Part shown: positions 26,140-35,100 of the stretch, piece after piece
How the letters are laid out: every line of letters starts with the position of its first letter
Position numbering within the stretch: position 1 is the stretch's first letter
Assembly (NCBI GenBank): GCA_036843405.1
Contig: DAITSJ010000002.1
Coordinates: 209,567-273,566, forward strand
Length of the DNA stretch: 64,000 nucleotides
Direction: 5' to 3'
Source of the DNA: DGNJ01 sp002388905
GTDB taxonomy: Bacteria > Pseudomonadota > Gammaproteobacteria > Pseudomonadales > Porticoccaceae
Program-made: the position numbers and the translations under genes
The notes under the pieces: generated by a model
Databases searched by the model: none
What the model was told of the DNA's origin: nothing
What the model saw: the letters and a program-made list of their open reading frames with translations, nothing else

Positions 26140-26613
26140 ATGACCATGAAACTCAACACCGTACCCGGCAAGATAAAGGATTTCGCGGAAACCGGCCTGT
26201 TCACCGGCAAGAAAGCTTTCGAACTGCAGACCCGTTACATGGAAGCCTTCTTCAAGTCCAATACTGCGATTGTGGCCGAGCTGACCGATGCCAGGATCAG
26301 CAGCCTGCAGGAAACCGCCACCGCCAAGACGTTTTCCGAGTTTTACGAAAGCAATGTCGCTTTCGAGGAAACCTTCCGGGAAAAAATGAAGAGCCTGTAT
26401 CAGGAAAACTCCCAGTTGATGAGTGACTATCAGAAGGAAGTGAAAGAACTGATACCCTTCGACAAGGATTTCTTCAACGGCATCAGGGAAACCGCCGAGG
26501 ACACGTTTGCCTCCGCCCGCAAGGCGGTGGAGTCGGCAATGCCTTCCTCGAAGACACCGGCCAAAAAACCGGCGCCGAAGAAAGCCGCCAGCAGCACTGC
26601 CGCCGCTTCCTGA
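26140..26613 (+). CDS. phaP: Phasin family protein (PHA granule-associated)
   Basis: A 157-residue amphipathic helical protein without signal peptide or membrane segments. It has repeated aromatic/amphipathic stretches (GLFTGKKAFELQTRYMEAFFKSNTAIVAELTDARI) and an Ala/Lys/Pro-rich C-terminal tail (SSKTPAKKPAPKKAAS), the general look of phasin_2-type granule coat proteins. TGGAGG precedes two ATGs, at 26140 and 26146; spacing slightly favours the second. It has its own consensus promoter with a PhaR-like palindrome and its own terminator, so it is expressed alone. The PHA synthase is not in the window. Function rests on composition and context, so it is less certain than the neighbours. Confidence 0.8.
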   Translation: MTMKLNTVPGKIKDFAETGLFTGKKAFELQTRYMEAFFKSNTAIVAELTDARISSLQETATAKTFSEFYESNVAFEETFREKMKSLYQENSQLMSDYQKEVKELIPFDKDFFNGIRETAEDTFASARKAVESAMPSSKTPAKKPAPKKAASSTAAAS

Positions 26614-26630
26614 GCAGGCTGCCCGCAACG

Positions 26631-26664
26631 AAAAAGGCCGCACCCTCGGGTGCGGCCTTTTTTT
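26631..26664 (+). terminator. Intrinsic, probably bidirectional terminator between phasin and nrdJb
   Basis: A 9-bp stem GGCCGCACC / GGTGCGGCC (26636-26644 with 26649-26657) is followed by seven T on the plus strand. Five A precede it, which give a T-run for the minus-strand nrdJb that ends 19 bp away. Confidence 0.9.
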
Positions 26665-26682
26665 ATGCCCGAAAACCAGGCA

Positions 26683-27366
26683 TCAACCGCACTTGGATTC
26701 GCCACAGTTCAGGCAGGTCATGCAGCCGTCCATGAGAATCATGGCCTTGGTCATGCACTTATTGCACAGGGATGCGCCCGCCGGAAACGGGTTCTCCCCG
26801 GCCGGAGCCTTGACCGCGCGGGATTCGAACTCGGAGCGCTTGGCATCCATGATCGCCTGCTGGTGCTCGGAGATTTCCGGCCCCTCGATCAGGCCAATAC
26901 TCTTCATATGGGTTTCCAGGCAGTCGCCGATCTCGGCCACCAGGGAAGGCATGAACTTGCCGCCCTTCTTGAAATAGCCGCCTTTGGGATCGAACACCGC
27001 CTTCATTTCCTCAACCAGGAAGGTGCAGTCCCCACCCTTGCGGAACACCGCCGACAACACTCGCGTCAGGGCCACCACCCACTGAAAGTGGTCCATGTTC
27101 TTGGAGTTGATGAATACCTCGAAAGGGCGCCGTTGCTCGTGATCGGTGCCCTGGTTGAGGATGATGTCATTGATGGTGATGTACAGGGCGTGATCCGACA
27201 GCGGAGTCTTGATTTTGTAGGTGGTGCCGTGCAACGTCTCCGGACGGTCGACATTCTCGTCCATCTGCTCAACGGCCCGCTCCAGGGATTCCCGGGCAGG
27301 GTCAACCTCCTCCACGGGTTTCAGTACCTTGTAGTCGACGATCTTCGATTCGATTTTGACGGCCAT
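26683..27366 (-). CDS. nrdJb: Class II ribonucleotide reductase, NrdJb subunit
   Basis: The 227-residue product corresponds to the C-terminal part of adenosylcobalamin-dependent ribonucleotide reductase when it is split into two genes, as in Pseudomonas aeruginosa nrdJab. It contains the TSCPD-type domain (PFEVFINSKNMDHFQWVVALTRVLSAVFRKGG, GKFMPSLVAEIGDCL). A Cys-rich tail (LCNKCMTKAMILMDGCMTCLNCGESKCG) likely re-reduces the active site and may bind zinc. It begins one base after the nrdJa stop codon, so the two are co-translated. Confidence 0.92.
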   Translation of the reverse strand: MAVKIESKIVDYKVLKPVEEVDPARESLERAVEQMDENVDRPETLHGTTYKIKTPLSDHALYITINDIILNQGTDHEQRRPFEVFINSKNMDHFQWVVALTRVLSAVFRKGGDCTFLVEEMKAVFDPKGGYFKKGGKFMPSLVAEIGDCLETHMKSIGLIEGPEISEHQQAIMDAKRSEFESRAVKAPAGENPFPAGASLCNKCMTKAMILMDGCMTCLNCGESKCG

Positions 27367-27367
27367 A

Positions 27368-29521
27368 TCAGAATTTCCCGTAGTAACCTTCTTTCAGTGC
27401 ATCAAAAAGATTCGCGGCGGTGTGCATCTCGCCGTCGTATTCCACTTCCTCGTTGCCCTTGAGTTCCACCTTGCTGCCATCTTCGAGGGTGAACTGGTAG
27501 GTGGTATTGGTCAGGTCTTTCTCCTTGACCAGTACACCCTGGAAAGCTTCCGGATTGAAGCGGAAGGTGGTGCAGCCCTTGAGACCCTTCTCGTAGGCGT
27601 GCAGATATACGTCCTTGAAGTCGTCGAAGGGGAAGTCGGTGGGAATGTTGATGGTTTTGGAAATGGACGAGTCCACCCATTTCTGGGCGGCGGCCTGCAC
27701 CTCCACGTGCTCCAGGGGCTTGATATCCTCGCTGGTCACGAAGTAGGCGGGGAGTTGCTCGCCGGTCTCCTCCGAGTACGGCATGGCACGGGCGTTGATG
27801 AGCTCCCGGTACGCGAGCAACTCGTAGGAAAAAACGTCCACTTTCTCCTTGCTCTTGCGGCCTTCGCGGATGACATTGCGGGCGTAATGATGGGCAAAGC
27901 TCGGCTCGATACCGTTGCTGGCGTTGTTGGCCAGGGACAATGAAATGGTGCCGGTGGGCGCGATGGAGGAATGGTGGGTGAAGCGGCAGCCCTTTTCGGC
28001 CATTTCATCCACCAGTTCGGGGGCCACCTCGGCGACCCGCTGCATATAATGGCTGTACCGGGCGTGCAGGACCCGGCCCTTGACCCTGTCGCCCACCTTG
28101 ATGCCGTCTTCCGCCATTTCCGGACGCAGGCGCATCAGCTCCGGGGTGATATCGAACTCTTCCTCCATGATTGGCGCGGGACCTTTCTCCTTCGCCAGCT
28201 CAAGACCGGTCCGCCAGCCCGTGACCGCCAGTTCCCGGCTCACCCGCTCGGTAAAGCCCAGGGATTCGGCGCTGCCATAGGCCATGCGCAACATGGTCAT
28301 GGTGGAGCCCAGCCCCAGGAAGCCCATGCCATGGCGGCGCTTGTCGGTGATCTCCCGGCGTTGCTGCTCCAGGGGCAGGCCGTTGATTTCCACGACGTTG
28401 TCGAGCATACGGGTAAACACGGCCACCACGTCCCGGTAATTGTCCCAGTCAAACCGGGCGTTCTCGGTAAAGGGGTCGATGACGAACTTGGTGAGATTCA
28501 CGGAACCCAGCAGGCAACTGCCGTAGGGGGGCAACGGCTGTTCTCCGCAGGGGTTGGTGGCGCGGATATTCTCGCAGAACCAGTTGTTGTTGTCCTTGTT
28601 GACCTTGTCGATGAGGATAAAGCCCGGCTCGGCGTAGTCGTAGGTGGAGGTCATGATCACGTTCCAGAGCTTGCGCGCCTGGACGGTCTTGAAGATCTTG
28701 CAGGCCACACGCCCTTCTTCATCCTTGACGTAGTCGTTGTCGCCGGGGAAGTCCTTCCACACCACCTGGCCCTGGTCGTGAAAATCGATGTCGCTCTGCT
28801 CGGCCTCCTTCTCGGTGATGGGGAAACACAGGGGCCATTCGGTATCGCCCTTGACCGCCTCCATGAACTCCTCGGTGATCAACAGCGACAGGTTGAACTG
28901 GCGCAGCCGGCCGTCTTCCCGCTTGGCCCGGATAAAATCCACCACATCCGGGTGGCTGACGTCGAACGTACCCATCTGGGCACCCCGGCGGCCGCCGGCG
29001 GAGGATACGGTGAAGCACATGCGGTCGAAGATATCCATGAACGACAGGGGACCGGACGTGTAGGCGCCGGCCCCGGATACGTAAGCGCCGCGGGGCCTCA
29101 GGGTGGAAAATTCGTAGCCGATGCCGCAGCCTGCCTTGAGGGTCAGGCCCGCCTCCAGGTTGCGGTCCAGAATTCCCTGCATGGAGTCCGGCACGGTGCC
29201 GGATACGGTGCAATTGATAGTGGACGTAGCCGGCTTGTGCTCCCAGGCCCCGGCATTGGAAATGATCCGGCCGGCGGGGATGGCGCCATTGCGCAGCGCC
29301 CAGAGGAAACGCTCATACCACTGCTCCCGACGATCCTCCGGTTCCACCTCCGACAGCGACCGGGCCACCCGCTGGTAGGTGCCGTCGATGCTCGCGTCGA
29401 TGGGATTGCCGTTTTTGTCCTTGAGGCGGTATTTCTTGTCCCAGATATCTTCGGAGGCGGGCTGGAGTCGGATGTTGACAGAGGAGTTTTTCTTCGAGGT
29501 TTTCAGGGCTTCTATCGACAT
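27368..29521 (-). CDS. nrdJa: Class II (B12-dependent) ribonucleotide reductase, catalytic NrdJa subunit
   Basis: The 717-residue protein reduces ribonucleotides using adenosylcobalamin and works with or without oxygen. It has the ten-stranded barrel motifs: STINCTVSGTVPDS near 101-113 with the redox Cys104, GGRRGAQMG (177-184), and the finger loop N323-P-C325-G-E327, where Cys325 should form the thiyl radical. The finger loop leads into PLPPYGSCLLGSVNLT. Length matches the NrdJa half of the split enzyme. It is divergent from a flavin reductase. Activity requires B12, which is also the likely cofactor of the MerR regulator at 36729-37658. Confidence 0.95.
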   Translation of the reverse strand: MSIEALKTSKKNSSVNIRLQPASEDIWDKKYRLKDKNGNPIDASIDGTYQRVARSLSEVEPEDRREQWYERFLWALRNGAIPAGRIISNAGAWEHKPATSTINCTVSGTVPDSMQGILDRNLEAGLTLKAGCGIGYEFSTLRPRGAYVSGAGAYTSGPLSFMDIFDRMCFTVSSAGGRRGAQMGTFDVSHPDVVDFIRAKREDGRLRQFNLSLLITEEFMEAVKGDTEWPLCFPITEKEAEQSDIDFHDQGQVVWKDFPGDNDYVKDEEGRVACKIFKTVQARKLWNVIMTSTYDYAEPGFILIDKVNKDNNNWFCENIRATNPCGEQPLPPYGSCLLGSVNLTKFVIDPFTENARFDWDNYRDVVAVFTRMLDNVVEINGLPLEQQRREITDKRRHGMGFLGLGSTMTMLRMAYGSAESLGFTERVSRELAVTGWRTGLELAKEKGPAPIMEEEFDITPELMRLRPEMAEDGIKVGDRVKGRVLHARYSHYMQRVAEVAPELVDEMAEKGCRFTHHSSIAPTGTISLSLANNASNGIEPSFAHHYARNVIREGRKSKEKVDVFSYELLAYRELINARAMPYSEETGEQLPAYFVTSEDIKPLEHVEVQAAAQKWVDSSISKTINIPTDFPFDDFKDVYLHAYEKGLKGCTTFRFNPEAFQGVLVKEKDLTNTTYQFTLEDGSKVELKGNEEVEYDGEMHTAANLFDALKEGYYGKF

Positions 29522-29876
29522 AGTGATCCGTCTTCTAATTAGTCAGGTGGATTCCGGACAGGGCGCCGACGGCTCCCGGGCGGGAGGACCTGTCGGCAAC
29601 AGGCAAAAGTTTACTGAACTGGCGCCAAGGTTGAACGATCAACCGTGACCAATCAAGGCCCTCCGTTCGAAAACCCTGCGACATTTCTTCCCGGCCCGCT
29701 TGAACTGCCACTTTCCGGCCGGATGGGCCGGATCGGATCGACCGCCTGGGGATCGCTTCCCGCGGGTGCAATTGCAAAACAGTCGCATTCCTAGTTCAAT
29801 AACCACCGTTTCGCACCGGCGCGACGCCGATGCCACCGAAAAGACAAGACCGAATCAGGACAGGAAAGACCAGACC
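29522..29876 (-). other. Divergent intergenic region, nrdJa / flavin reductase
   Basis: A 355-bp stretch with no credible gene on either strand. I looked for a cobalamin riboswitch core and for NrdR-type boxes ahead of nrdJa and found neither convincingly. Both promoters should lie here, but no element is good enough to call. Confidence 0.5.
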
Positions 29877-30365
29877 ATGTCAAACGAGAAACAAATCGAT
29901 CCCCGGGAACTGCGTAACGCCTACGGGACCTTTGCCACGGGGGTGACCGTTATCACCACCACCACGCCCGAGGGCCGCCGGGAAGCCATTACCGCCAACA
30001 GCTTTTCCTCCGTTTCCCTGGACCCGGCATTGCTGCTGTGGAGCATCGGCCGGGACTCCCGCTCCTTCGATGCATTTAACGGCTGCGATCATTTCGCCAT
30101 CCATGTCCTGGGCGAAGACCAGCAGGAGTTGTCCAACCGGTTCGCCTCCAAGGACCTGACCGATAAATTCGCGGGTTTCGACATCGAGGAAGGCATCGCC
30201 GGCCTGCCCCTGCTCACCGATTACTGCGCCCGCTTCCAGTGCTCGATCTACAATCGCTACGAGGGGGGCGACCATATTATCCTGGTTGGTCGTGTGCTCG
30301 ACTATGACACCCGCGAAAATGATCCCCTGGTTTTCCATGGCGGCCGCTACCGCCGCATTGCCTGA
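29877..30365 (+). CDS. Flavin reductase-like FMN-binding split-barrel protein
   Basis: A 162-residue protein of the flavin_reduct family (HpaC/RutF-like). It carries RNAYGTFATGVTVITTTTPEGRREAITANSFSSVSLDPALLLWSIGRDSRSFDAFNGCDHFAIHVLGEDQQELSNRFA, the characteristic split-barrel core, and HIILVGRVLDYD near the end. Such proteins use NAD(P)H to reduce free flavin for a partner monooxygenase, or bind FMN themselves. No monooxygenase gene is adjacent. The ATG at 29877 follows AGGAAAG; the longer open frame is unsupported. Confidence 0.9.
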   Translation: MSNEKQIDPRELRNAYGTFATGVTVITTTTPEGRREAITANSFSSVSLDPALLLWSIGRDSRSFDAFNGCDHFAIHVLGEDQQELSNRFASKDLTDKFAGFDIEEGIAGLPLLTDYCARFQCSIYNRYEGGDHIILVGRVLDYDTRENDPLVFHGGRYRRIA

Positions 30366-30377
30366 GGCTTGCGGATA

Positions 30378-31652
30378 TCAGACGGTCAAAAGCGAGGGTG
30401 AGCGGTCGCGACTCTTGACCAGCACCAACTGAACATCGCCGGTGGCCCGCTCGATGAATCCGCCCTCGCAATAGCACAGGTAGAATTCCCACAGGCGCAT
30501 GAACTCGGGCGGATAACCCAGTTCCCGGATGGCCCGGTAGTTGTCGTTGAAGCGCTGCCGCCACCGGCGCAGGGTCTCGGCGTAGTGGGGTCCGATATCC
30601 TCCAGATGGAAAAGCCGCAGGTCCGAATGGGCCGCCATTTTCTGGCACAGGGCCGATACCGAGGGCAGGAATCCGCCGGGAAAGACATAGCGCTGGATAA
30701 AATCCACGGAGCCCCGGTAATCGTCATAGAGCGCGTCGGCAATGGTAATGGACTGCAGCACCATTTTGCCGCCCGGCCGCAGCCGATCCGCGCAGACCCG
30801 GAAAAACCGGCCCAGGTTATTCTCCCCCACCGCCTCGATCATCTCGATGGATACCAGTTTGTCGAACCGGCCCTCCAGGTCTCGGAAATCCCGTTTCAGT
30901 ACATCAATGCGGTGGTCGAGTCCTGCCTCGCGGATGCGTTCCCGGGCCAATTCGTGCTGGGCGTCGGAAATGGTGGTGGTGGTGACCCGGCAACCATAAC
31001 GGCCGGCGGCATGGATGGCGAAGCTGCCCCAGCCAGTGCCGATCTCCAGGACATGGTCCTCCGGCCCCAGGTCGAGCTTGCGGCAGATGCGATCGAGCTT
31101 CGCCTCCGAAGCCTCCCTCAAACTGCTGTCGGGGCGCTCGAAAATCCCGCAGGAGTAGGTCAGGGTCTCGTCCAGAAAGAGCCGGAAAAAATCGTTGCCA
31201 AGGTCATAGTGGGCCCGGATATTGCGCCGGCTGCCCCGACGGGTGTTACGATGCATCCGGTGAAAAAGCTTTCGCACGGGATTCATTACCCTCCCGGTCC
31301 CGCTGTCGATCTGCTCGAGTACGTGCCGGTTGAGCAGCATCAGCCGGATCAGGCCGGTCAGGTCGTCACAGCGCCAGTGCCCGCGAATATAGGACTCGGC
31401 CGCCCCCAGACTGCCACCGAAGGCCACTTCCGGGTAGCAGTCGGTATCCACCACGGTCAGGCGAACCCGCAGGGGGCAATCCGGGCTGGCCCGCCCGAAG
31501 CACCGGGTCGTGCCGCCCTCCACCCAGTCCAGCTGGCCCGCTTCCAAACCGGCCAGACGGGTGAAAAGCAACCGGCGGGCGAGCCGGGTCAGCCAGCCGG
31601 CCGGCGCGGGACCGGTGCCGATTCTGTTCAAAACATTTTCGGAATCGCTCAT
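30378..31652 (-). CDS. cfa: Cyclopropane-fatty-acyl-phospholipid synthase-type methyltransferase (full length)
   Basis: A 424-residue SAM-dependent enzyme of the CFA synthase family, acting on unsaturated acyl chains of membrane phospholipids. The N-terminal lipid-binding domain contains EVAFGGSLGAAESYIRGHWRCDDLTGLIRLML. The catalytic domain has RRNIRAHYDLGNDFFRLFLDETLTYSCGIF, the SAM motif VLEIGTGWGSFAIHAA and SIEMIEAVGE, and ends LCYCEGGFIERATGDVQLVLVK. The ATG at 31652 has GGAGAG at seven bases; it lies one base after the DUF1365 stop. It is the last gene of the MerR-headed operon. The product could be a cyclopropane, methylated or furan fatty acid; the sequence does not decide. Confidence 0.93.
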   Translation of the reverse strand: MSDSENVLNRIGTGPAPAGWLTRLARRLLFTRLAGLEAGQLDWVEGGTTRCFGRASPDCPLRVRLTVVDTDCYPEVAFGGSLGAAESYIRGHWRCDDLTGLIRLMLLNRHVLEQIDSGTGRVMNPVRKLFHRMHRNTRRGSRRNIRAHYDLGNDFFRLFLDETLTYSCGIFERPDSSLREASEAKLDRICRKLDLGPEDHVLEIGTGWGSFAIHAAGRYGCRVTTTTISDAQHELARERIREAGLDHRIDVLKRDFRDLEGRFDKLVSIEMIEAVGENNLGRFFRVCADRLRPGGKMVLQSITIADALYDDYRGSVDFIQRYVFPGGFLPSVSALCQKMAAHSDLRLFHLEDIGPHYAETLRRWRQRFNDNYRAIRELGYPPEFMRLWEFYLCYCEGGFIERATGDVQLVLVKSRDRSPSLLTV

Positions 31653-31653
31653 C

Positions 31654-32409
31654 TCATCGCTCTCCGGTACGGGGATGGGAATAAAAGGGGGCACCCTTCA
31701 GCCAAAGACGCAGGGCCTGCCAGTGGATGGCGGCGACGATCTTCAGGCTGGCAAACGGCATGGCCGCAAAGGCGGCCGCCATGGCCCGGGTTGTCGGCCG
31801 GCGCCGGCGCAACCTCAGGGCCGCCCGGAACACGGGCCGCCCCTCCCGGTGGCTGACGATGCCCATGGCCAGCTCCTCGCCCGGCGGCCGGATGGTCCAA
31901 CGGTAGTCGGTGTCCATGGGCAGGAACGGCGAGACATGGAAGTCCTTGCCGTGGCGAAAATGCAGGCTGGATTGCCCCGCCTGGGCGCGGGCATCGAGCA
32001 GGTAGCAGTGTTGTTCGCCCCAGGGCGTGTTGTTGACCTCGGCAATGATCCATTCCGGGTATCGACCGTCCCTGTCGTAACAGAAATAGAAACTCACCGG
32101 ATTGAACCGATGGGCCATAAAACCCAGCCCGGTAAGCAGGCGGATGGGCCCGCCACAGGATTCGCCCGTGCGGGCCATAACCAGGTCCCGGACACACTGG
32201 TCCAGGGGGCGTTCCGCCGGCCCGAGGTGATCGCCACGGCGAAAACGGAAAGGGGAAAACCAGCGCCGCGAGGCCCCGGGAACCGCCGCCAGGGCCTTGT
32301 CGATATCGGCGATATCGAGCCACGCCATCACCACGCGATAGGTGAAGGCATGGGGCCTGGGGCCCGGCCGCTGGTGGCTAACCCGCCCGGCGTACAGCCA
32401 GGTGCTCAT
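31654..32409 (-). CDS. DUF1365 family protein
   Basis: A 251-residue protein of the DUF1365 family: STWLYAGRVSHQRPGPRPHAFTYRVVMAWLDIAD at the start, IRLLTGLGFMAHRFNPVSFYFCYDRDGRYPEWIIAEVNNTPWGEQHCYLLD in the middle, and SPFLPMDTDYRWTIRPPGE. The family has no proven biochemical role but is regularly encoded between an FAD oxidoreductase and a Cfa-type methyltransferase, so a step in fatty-acyl modification is inferred. The ATG at 32409 lies inside the end of the FAD gene (32-base overlap). Confidence 0.93.
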   Translation of the reverse strand: MSTWLYAGRVSHQRPGPRPHAFTYRVVMAWLDIADIDKALAAVPGASRRWFSPFRFRRGDHLGPAERPLDQCVRDLVMARTGESCGGPIRLLTGLGFMAHRFNPVSFYFCYDRDGRYPEWIIAEVNNTPWGEQHCYLLDARAQAGQSSLHFRHGKDFHVSPFLPMDTDYRWTIRPPGEELAMGIVSHREGRPVFRAALRLRRRRPTTRAMAAAFAAMPFASLKIVAAIHWQALRLWLKGAPFYSHPRTGER

Positions 32410-33655
32410 GGCGCTCCTCCCATTGCCGGAAGTGCTCGACGGCGTCGAGGGCACTGACCACACCGTCTTCATGGAAGCCATTGCGCCAGTAGGCGCCACA
32501 GAAAAAACTCCGGTTCACACCATTGATCTCCGCCTGCCGGCCCTGGGCGGCAACCCCGGCAAGGGTAAAAAGCGGATGATCGTAGGTCATGGCCGCCAGC
32601 ACCCGGTCGGGCGGGACGCGGTGGTCGCTGTTGAGAGTGACGCAGAACGCCTCATCGCTGTCCAGAGACTGGAGACGGTTCATGTAGTAGGTGACCGCGG
32701 GCCGGACGGTGTCGTCCGCGGACAACCGGAAATTCCAGCTCGACCAGGCCCGGCGCCGGCGGGGAAGCCGGTCCTCGCCGACATGGAGCACGGCGCTGTT
32801 GCGCTGGTAGGGAATGGCACCCAGCACCGACTTTTCCGCGACATCGGCATCATCGAGCAGGGCCAGGGCCTGATCGCTGTGACAGGCGAAAACAACCGCA
32901 TCGAACTTTTCCGGACCGGCGCTGGATTCCAGTTCCACCCGGTCGGGATAACGGCGTATCCGTGTGACCGGGGTGGCCAGTCGGATCCGCTCCCGAAAGG
33001 GCGCGATCAAAGCGTCCACATAGGTTCGGGAGCCGCCGGGAACCACGAACCAGTTGGGGCGACCGGCAGTGTCGAGCAGACCGTGGTTGTCGAAAAAACG
33101 CACGAAAAAGCGTGCCGGAAAAGCCAGCATTTCGGCCACGTCCGTGGACCAGATGGCGGCGCCCATGGGCAGCAGGTAGCGGTCGATGAAATACCGGCCG
33201 TAACCGCCATCCCGCAAGTATTCCCCGAGGGTGATACTTTCCTCTCCGCCATCGAGCAGCCGCCGGGATTCGCGGTTGAAGCGCAGGATATCCCGGATCA
33301 GGCCATAGAAACGGGGATTCACCAGGTTGCGGCGCTGGGCGAAGAGGCCGTTCAGGTTGCTGCCGCAGTACTCGAAGCCGGTGCGTTCGCAGTGCACGCT
33401 GAAACTCATCTCGGTGGGTTGGGCGGCCACCCCCAGTTCGCGCAGCAATGCGGTGAAGCGGGGGTAGGTCCTGTCGTTGAAGACGATGAACCCCGAGTCG
33501 ACATTGAAGACCCGGCCATGACGCTCGATACGGTGGGTGTGGGTATGGCCACCCACGTAATCGTTGGCCTCGAAGACGGTGATATCGTGGTCGCGGTGCA
33601 GGCGCCGGGCGACCACGTTGCCGGCAATGCCGGTACCGATAATGGCAATTTTCAC
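32378..33655 (-). CDS. FAD-dependent amine-oxidase-like oxidoreductase (COG2907)
   Basis: A 425-residue flavoprotein. The N-terminal dinucleotide-binding motif is IAIIGTGIAGNVVARRL, followed by VFEANDYVGGHTHTH and NVDSGFIVFNDRTYP. The C-terminal part contains NGVNRSFFCGAYWRNGFHEDGVVSALDAVE, which completes the FAD site. Members belong to the flavin amine oxidoreductase/phytoene-desaturase superfamily. In operons of this kind the protein probably oxidises or desaturates a fatty acyl chain; that is inferred from neighbours. It overlaps the DUF6134-like gene by four bases. Confidence 0.92.
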   Translation of the reverse strand: MKIAIIGTGIAGNVVARRLHRDHDITVFEANDYVGGHTHTHRIERHGRVFNVDSGFIVFNDRTYPRFTALLRELGVAAQPTEMSFSVHCERTGFEYCGSNLNGLFAQRRNLVNPRFYGLIRDILRFNRESRRLLDGGEESITLGEYLRDGGYGRYFIDRYLLPMGAAIWSTDVAEMLAFPARFFVRFFDNHGLLDTAGRPNWFVVPGGSRTYVDALIAPFRERIRLATPVTRIRRYPDRVELESSAGPEKFDAVVFACHSDQALALLDDADVAEKSVLGAIPYQRNSAVLHVGEDRLPRRRRAWSSWNFRLSADDTVRPAVTYYMNRLQSLDSDEAFCVTLNSDHRVPPDRVLAAMTYDHPLFTLAGVAAQGRQAEINGVNRSFFCGAYWRNGFHEDGVVSALDAVEHFRQWEERHEHLAVRRAG

Positions 33656-34311
33656 TGGCCTTCCTCCGGGTTGGCGGCGTTGTCGTCGCGCCGGTAGACA
33701 AGAAGCCTGTCGCCCGCCACCGGCGAACGCAGGCCCAGCCAGTCGTCATTGCCGCCATACCACAGATCGATATGGCTGTCGGGCAGGAGCAGCCGCACAG
33801 CCCGGGCCGGGGTTTCACGCCAGGGCAGCGAATCCGGGCCCCGTTGCCGGTAATCCACCGGCTGGAGTTCCCCCGTCTGGGCATTGAGCAGGGCATCGGT
33901 GTCGAGCAGACGGGGGCGCCAGTAGGCGAAACTGCGAACGCAGTCCCGCTCGATCACCCGCGAGCGGTCGTTGACGATCAGCCGCAGGCCGTCGCCGGTG
34001 CTGCTACCGGTGACCCGGTAGATGTCCCCGTCGTCGTCTGTTCGCGCATCGATGCCAACCAGGCAACCGCCCTGCCAGCGTTCCTCGGAACGGTGCTGGT
34101 AGCGATAGGCCGTAAAGAACAGGAAACTCACTTTGTAACTGGCCTCGCTGATCACCCGGTGGCTGCCGCCATCGCCGGGCGTCAGGATAAAACGGTGGTA
34201 ACCGATTTCCCGGTCATCCAGGAACACCCTGAAATGCATGGTCTCGCTTTCCGAAGCGAGGGTGTACAGGGGCGCCAGCACTAACAGGGCGGCGATCATC
34301 TGCCTTATCAT
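33652..34311 (-). CDS. Putative periplasmic protein, DUF6134-like
   Basis: A 219-residue protein with an N-terminal signal-like segment (MIRQMIAALLVLAPLYTLA) and a mature part rich in beta strands: MHFRVFLDDREIGYHRFIL, EASYKVSFLFFTAYRYQHRSEERWQGGCLVGIDARTDDDGD and DSHIDLWYGGNDDWLGLRSP. The pattern fits the DUF6134/DUF3108-like group of secreted lipocalin-like barrels, which recurs in light-inducible operons. A role in carrying or sensing lipid is a guess. It is three bases downstream of the DUF1295 gene and overlaps the FAD gene by four bases. Confidence 0.75.
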   Translation of the reverse strand: MIRQMIAALLVLAPLYTLASESETMHFRVFLDDREIGYHRFILTPGDGGSHRVISEASYKVSFLFFTAYRYQHRSEERWQGGCLVGIDARTDDDGDIYRVTGSSTGDGLRLIVNDRSRVIERDCVRSFAYWRPRLLDTDALLNAQTGELQPVDYRQRGPDSLPWRETPARAVRLLLPDSHIDLWYGGNDDWLGLRSPVAGDRLLVYRRDDNAANPEEGQ

Positions 34312-34314
34312 GGT

Positions 34315-35100
34315 CTAACCCTCCTCCCCTGCCGGGGAATTCCGGGGCGGGCCGGGAATAAAGGCCGGGGTTTCCCGGATATAGCGGCGGTAACCCGGGC
34401 GCCGTTCGGCAATGTCCTTTTCCAGGAGCACCACGCCGGACACCCGGAGCAGAAGTACGGTCATCAACAGCGGCGACACCAGTGTCCACCAGGCACCGGC
34501 GGACGCCGCCACCAGGAATATGCCCCACCAGAAACAACATTCGCCGAAATAATTGGGGTGCCGGCTGTAGCGCCAGAGCCCCGTGTCCAGCACCCGACCC
34601 CGGTTATCGGGATTGCGGCTGAACCGGTCCAACTGCCGGTCGGCCACGGTTTCGACGATAAACCCCAGGGCGGCCAGGAGGCATCCCGCCACGCTTAAGG
34701 CGCCCAAGCCCGGCGACTCCGGCTGGAGGACGCCGAAAAGCACCCAGCTGGCAACCCAGGCGAGCACCGCCTGGAGAACGAAAACCAGGAAGAAACTCTT
34801 CCACCAGAAGCCCGGTGAATTCCGTGCCCGGATGGCCCGGTAACGGCGATCCTCCGGGGCGCCCAGGTTGCGCCGCGCCAGATGGATGGCAAGTCGCAGG
34901 GCCCAGGCCACCACCAGCACCATCACCAGCCACTGGACGGGACCGGCCCCGGTGACCGGAAACCAGATGACCGCGGCCATCAAAAACAGCAGCGGCCAGA
35001 CGATGTCCACGAGCCCGGCGTTGTGACGATAGACACTGAGCAACCACACCAGGGTCGCCACCACCAGGTTGGCAATCAGGGGTTCGAGAAAAGCAATCAT
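34315..35100 (-). CDS. DUF1295 integral membrane protein (steroid 5-alpha-reductase/ICMT-like)
   Basis: A 261-residue protein with about six to seven membrane helices. The C-terminal half holds the family signature: LDTGLWRYSRHPNYFGECCFWWGIFLV followed by LLEKDIAERRPGYRRYIRETPAFIP. It resembles the NADPH/SAM-binding end of 5-alpha-reductases and isoprenylcysteine methyltransferases. The start is the ATG at 35100, overlapping the upstream DUF2878 gene by four bases; the longer frame is not supported. In this operon it probably reduces or modifies a lipid in the membrane. Confidence 0.92.
   Translation of the reverse strand: MIAFLEPLIANLVVATLVWLLSVYRHNAGLVDIVWPLLFLMAAVIWFPVTGAGPVQWLVMVLVVAWALRLAIHLARRNLGAPEDRRYRAIRARNSPGFWWKSFFLVFVLQAVLAWVASWVLFGVLQPESPGLGALSVAGCLLAALGFIVETVADRQLDRFSRNPDNRGRVLDTGLWRYSRHPNYFGECCFWWGIFLVAASAGAWWTLVSPLLMTVLLLRVSGVVLLEKDIAERRPGYRRYIRETPAFIPGPPRNSPAGEEG

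Noticed and set aside
27971..29542. 523-codon open frame opposite nrdJa
   Set aside because: Shadow of the ribonucleotide reductase gene; no ribosome site and no recognisable domain.
29522..29876. Cobalamin riboswitch or NrdR box ahead of the B12-dependent reductase
   Set aside because: Neither the B12-box core nor paired NrdR-like repeats could be found in the interval.
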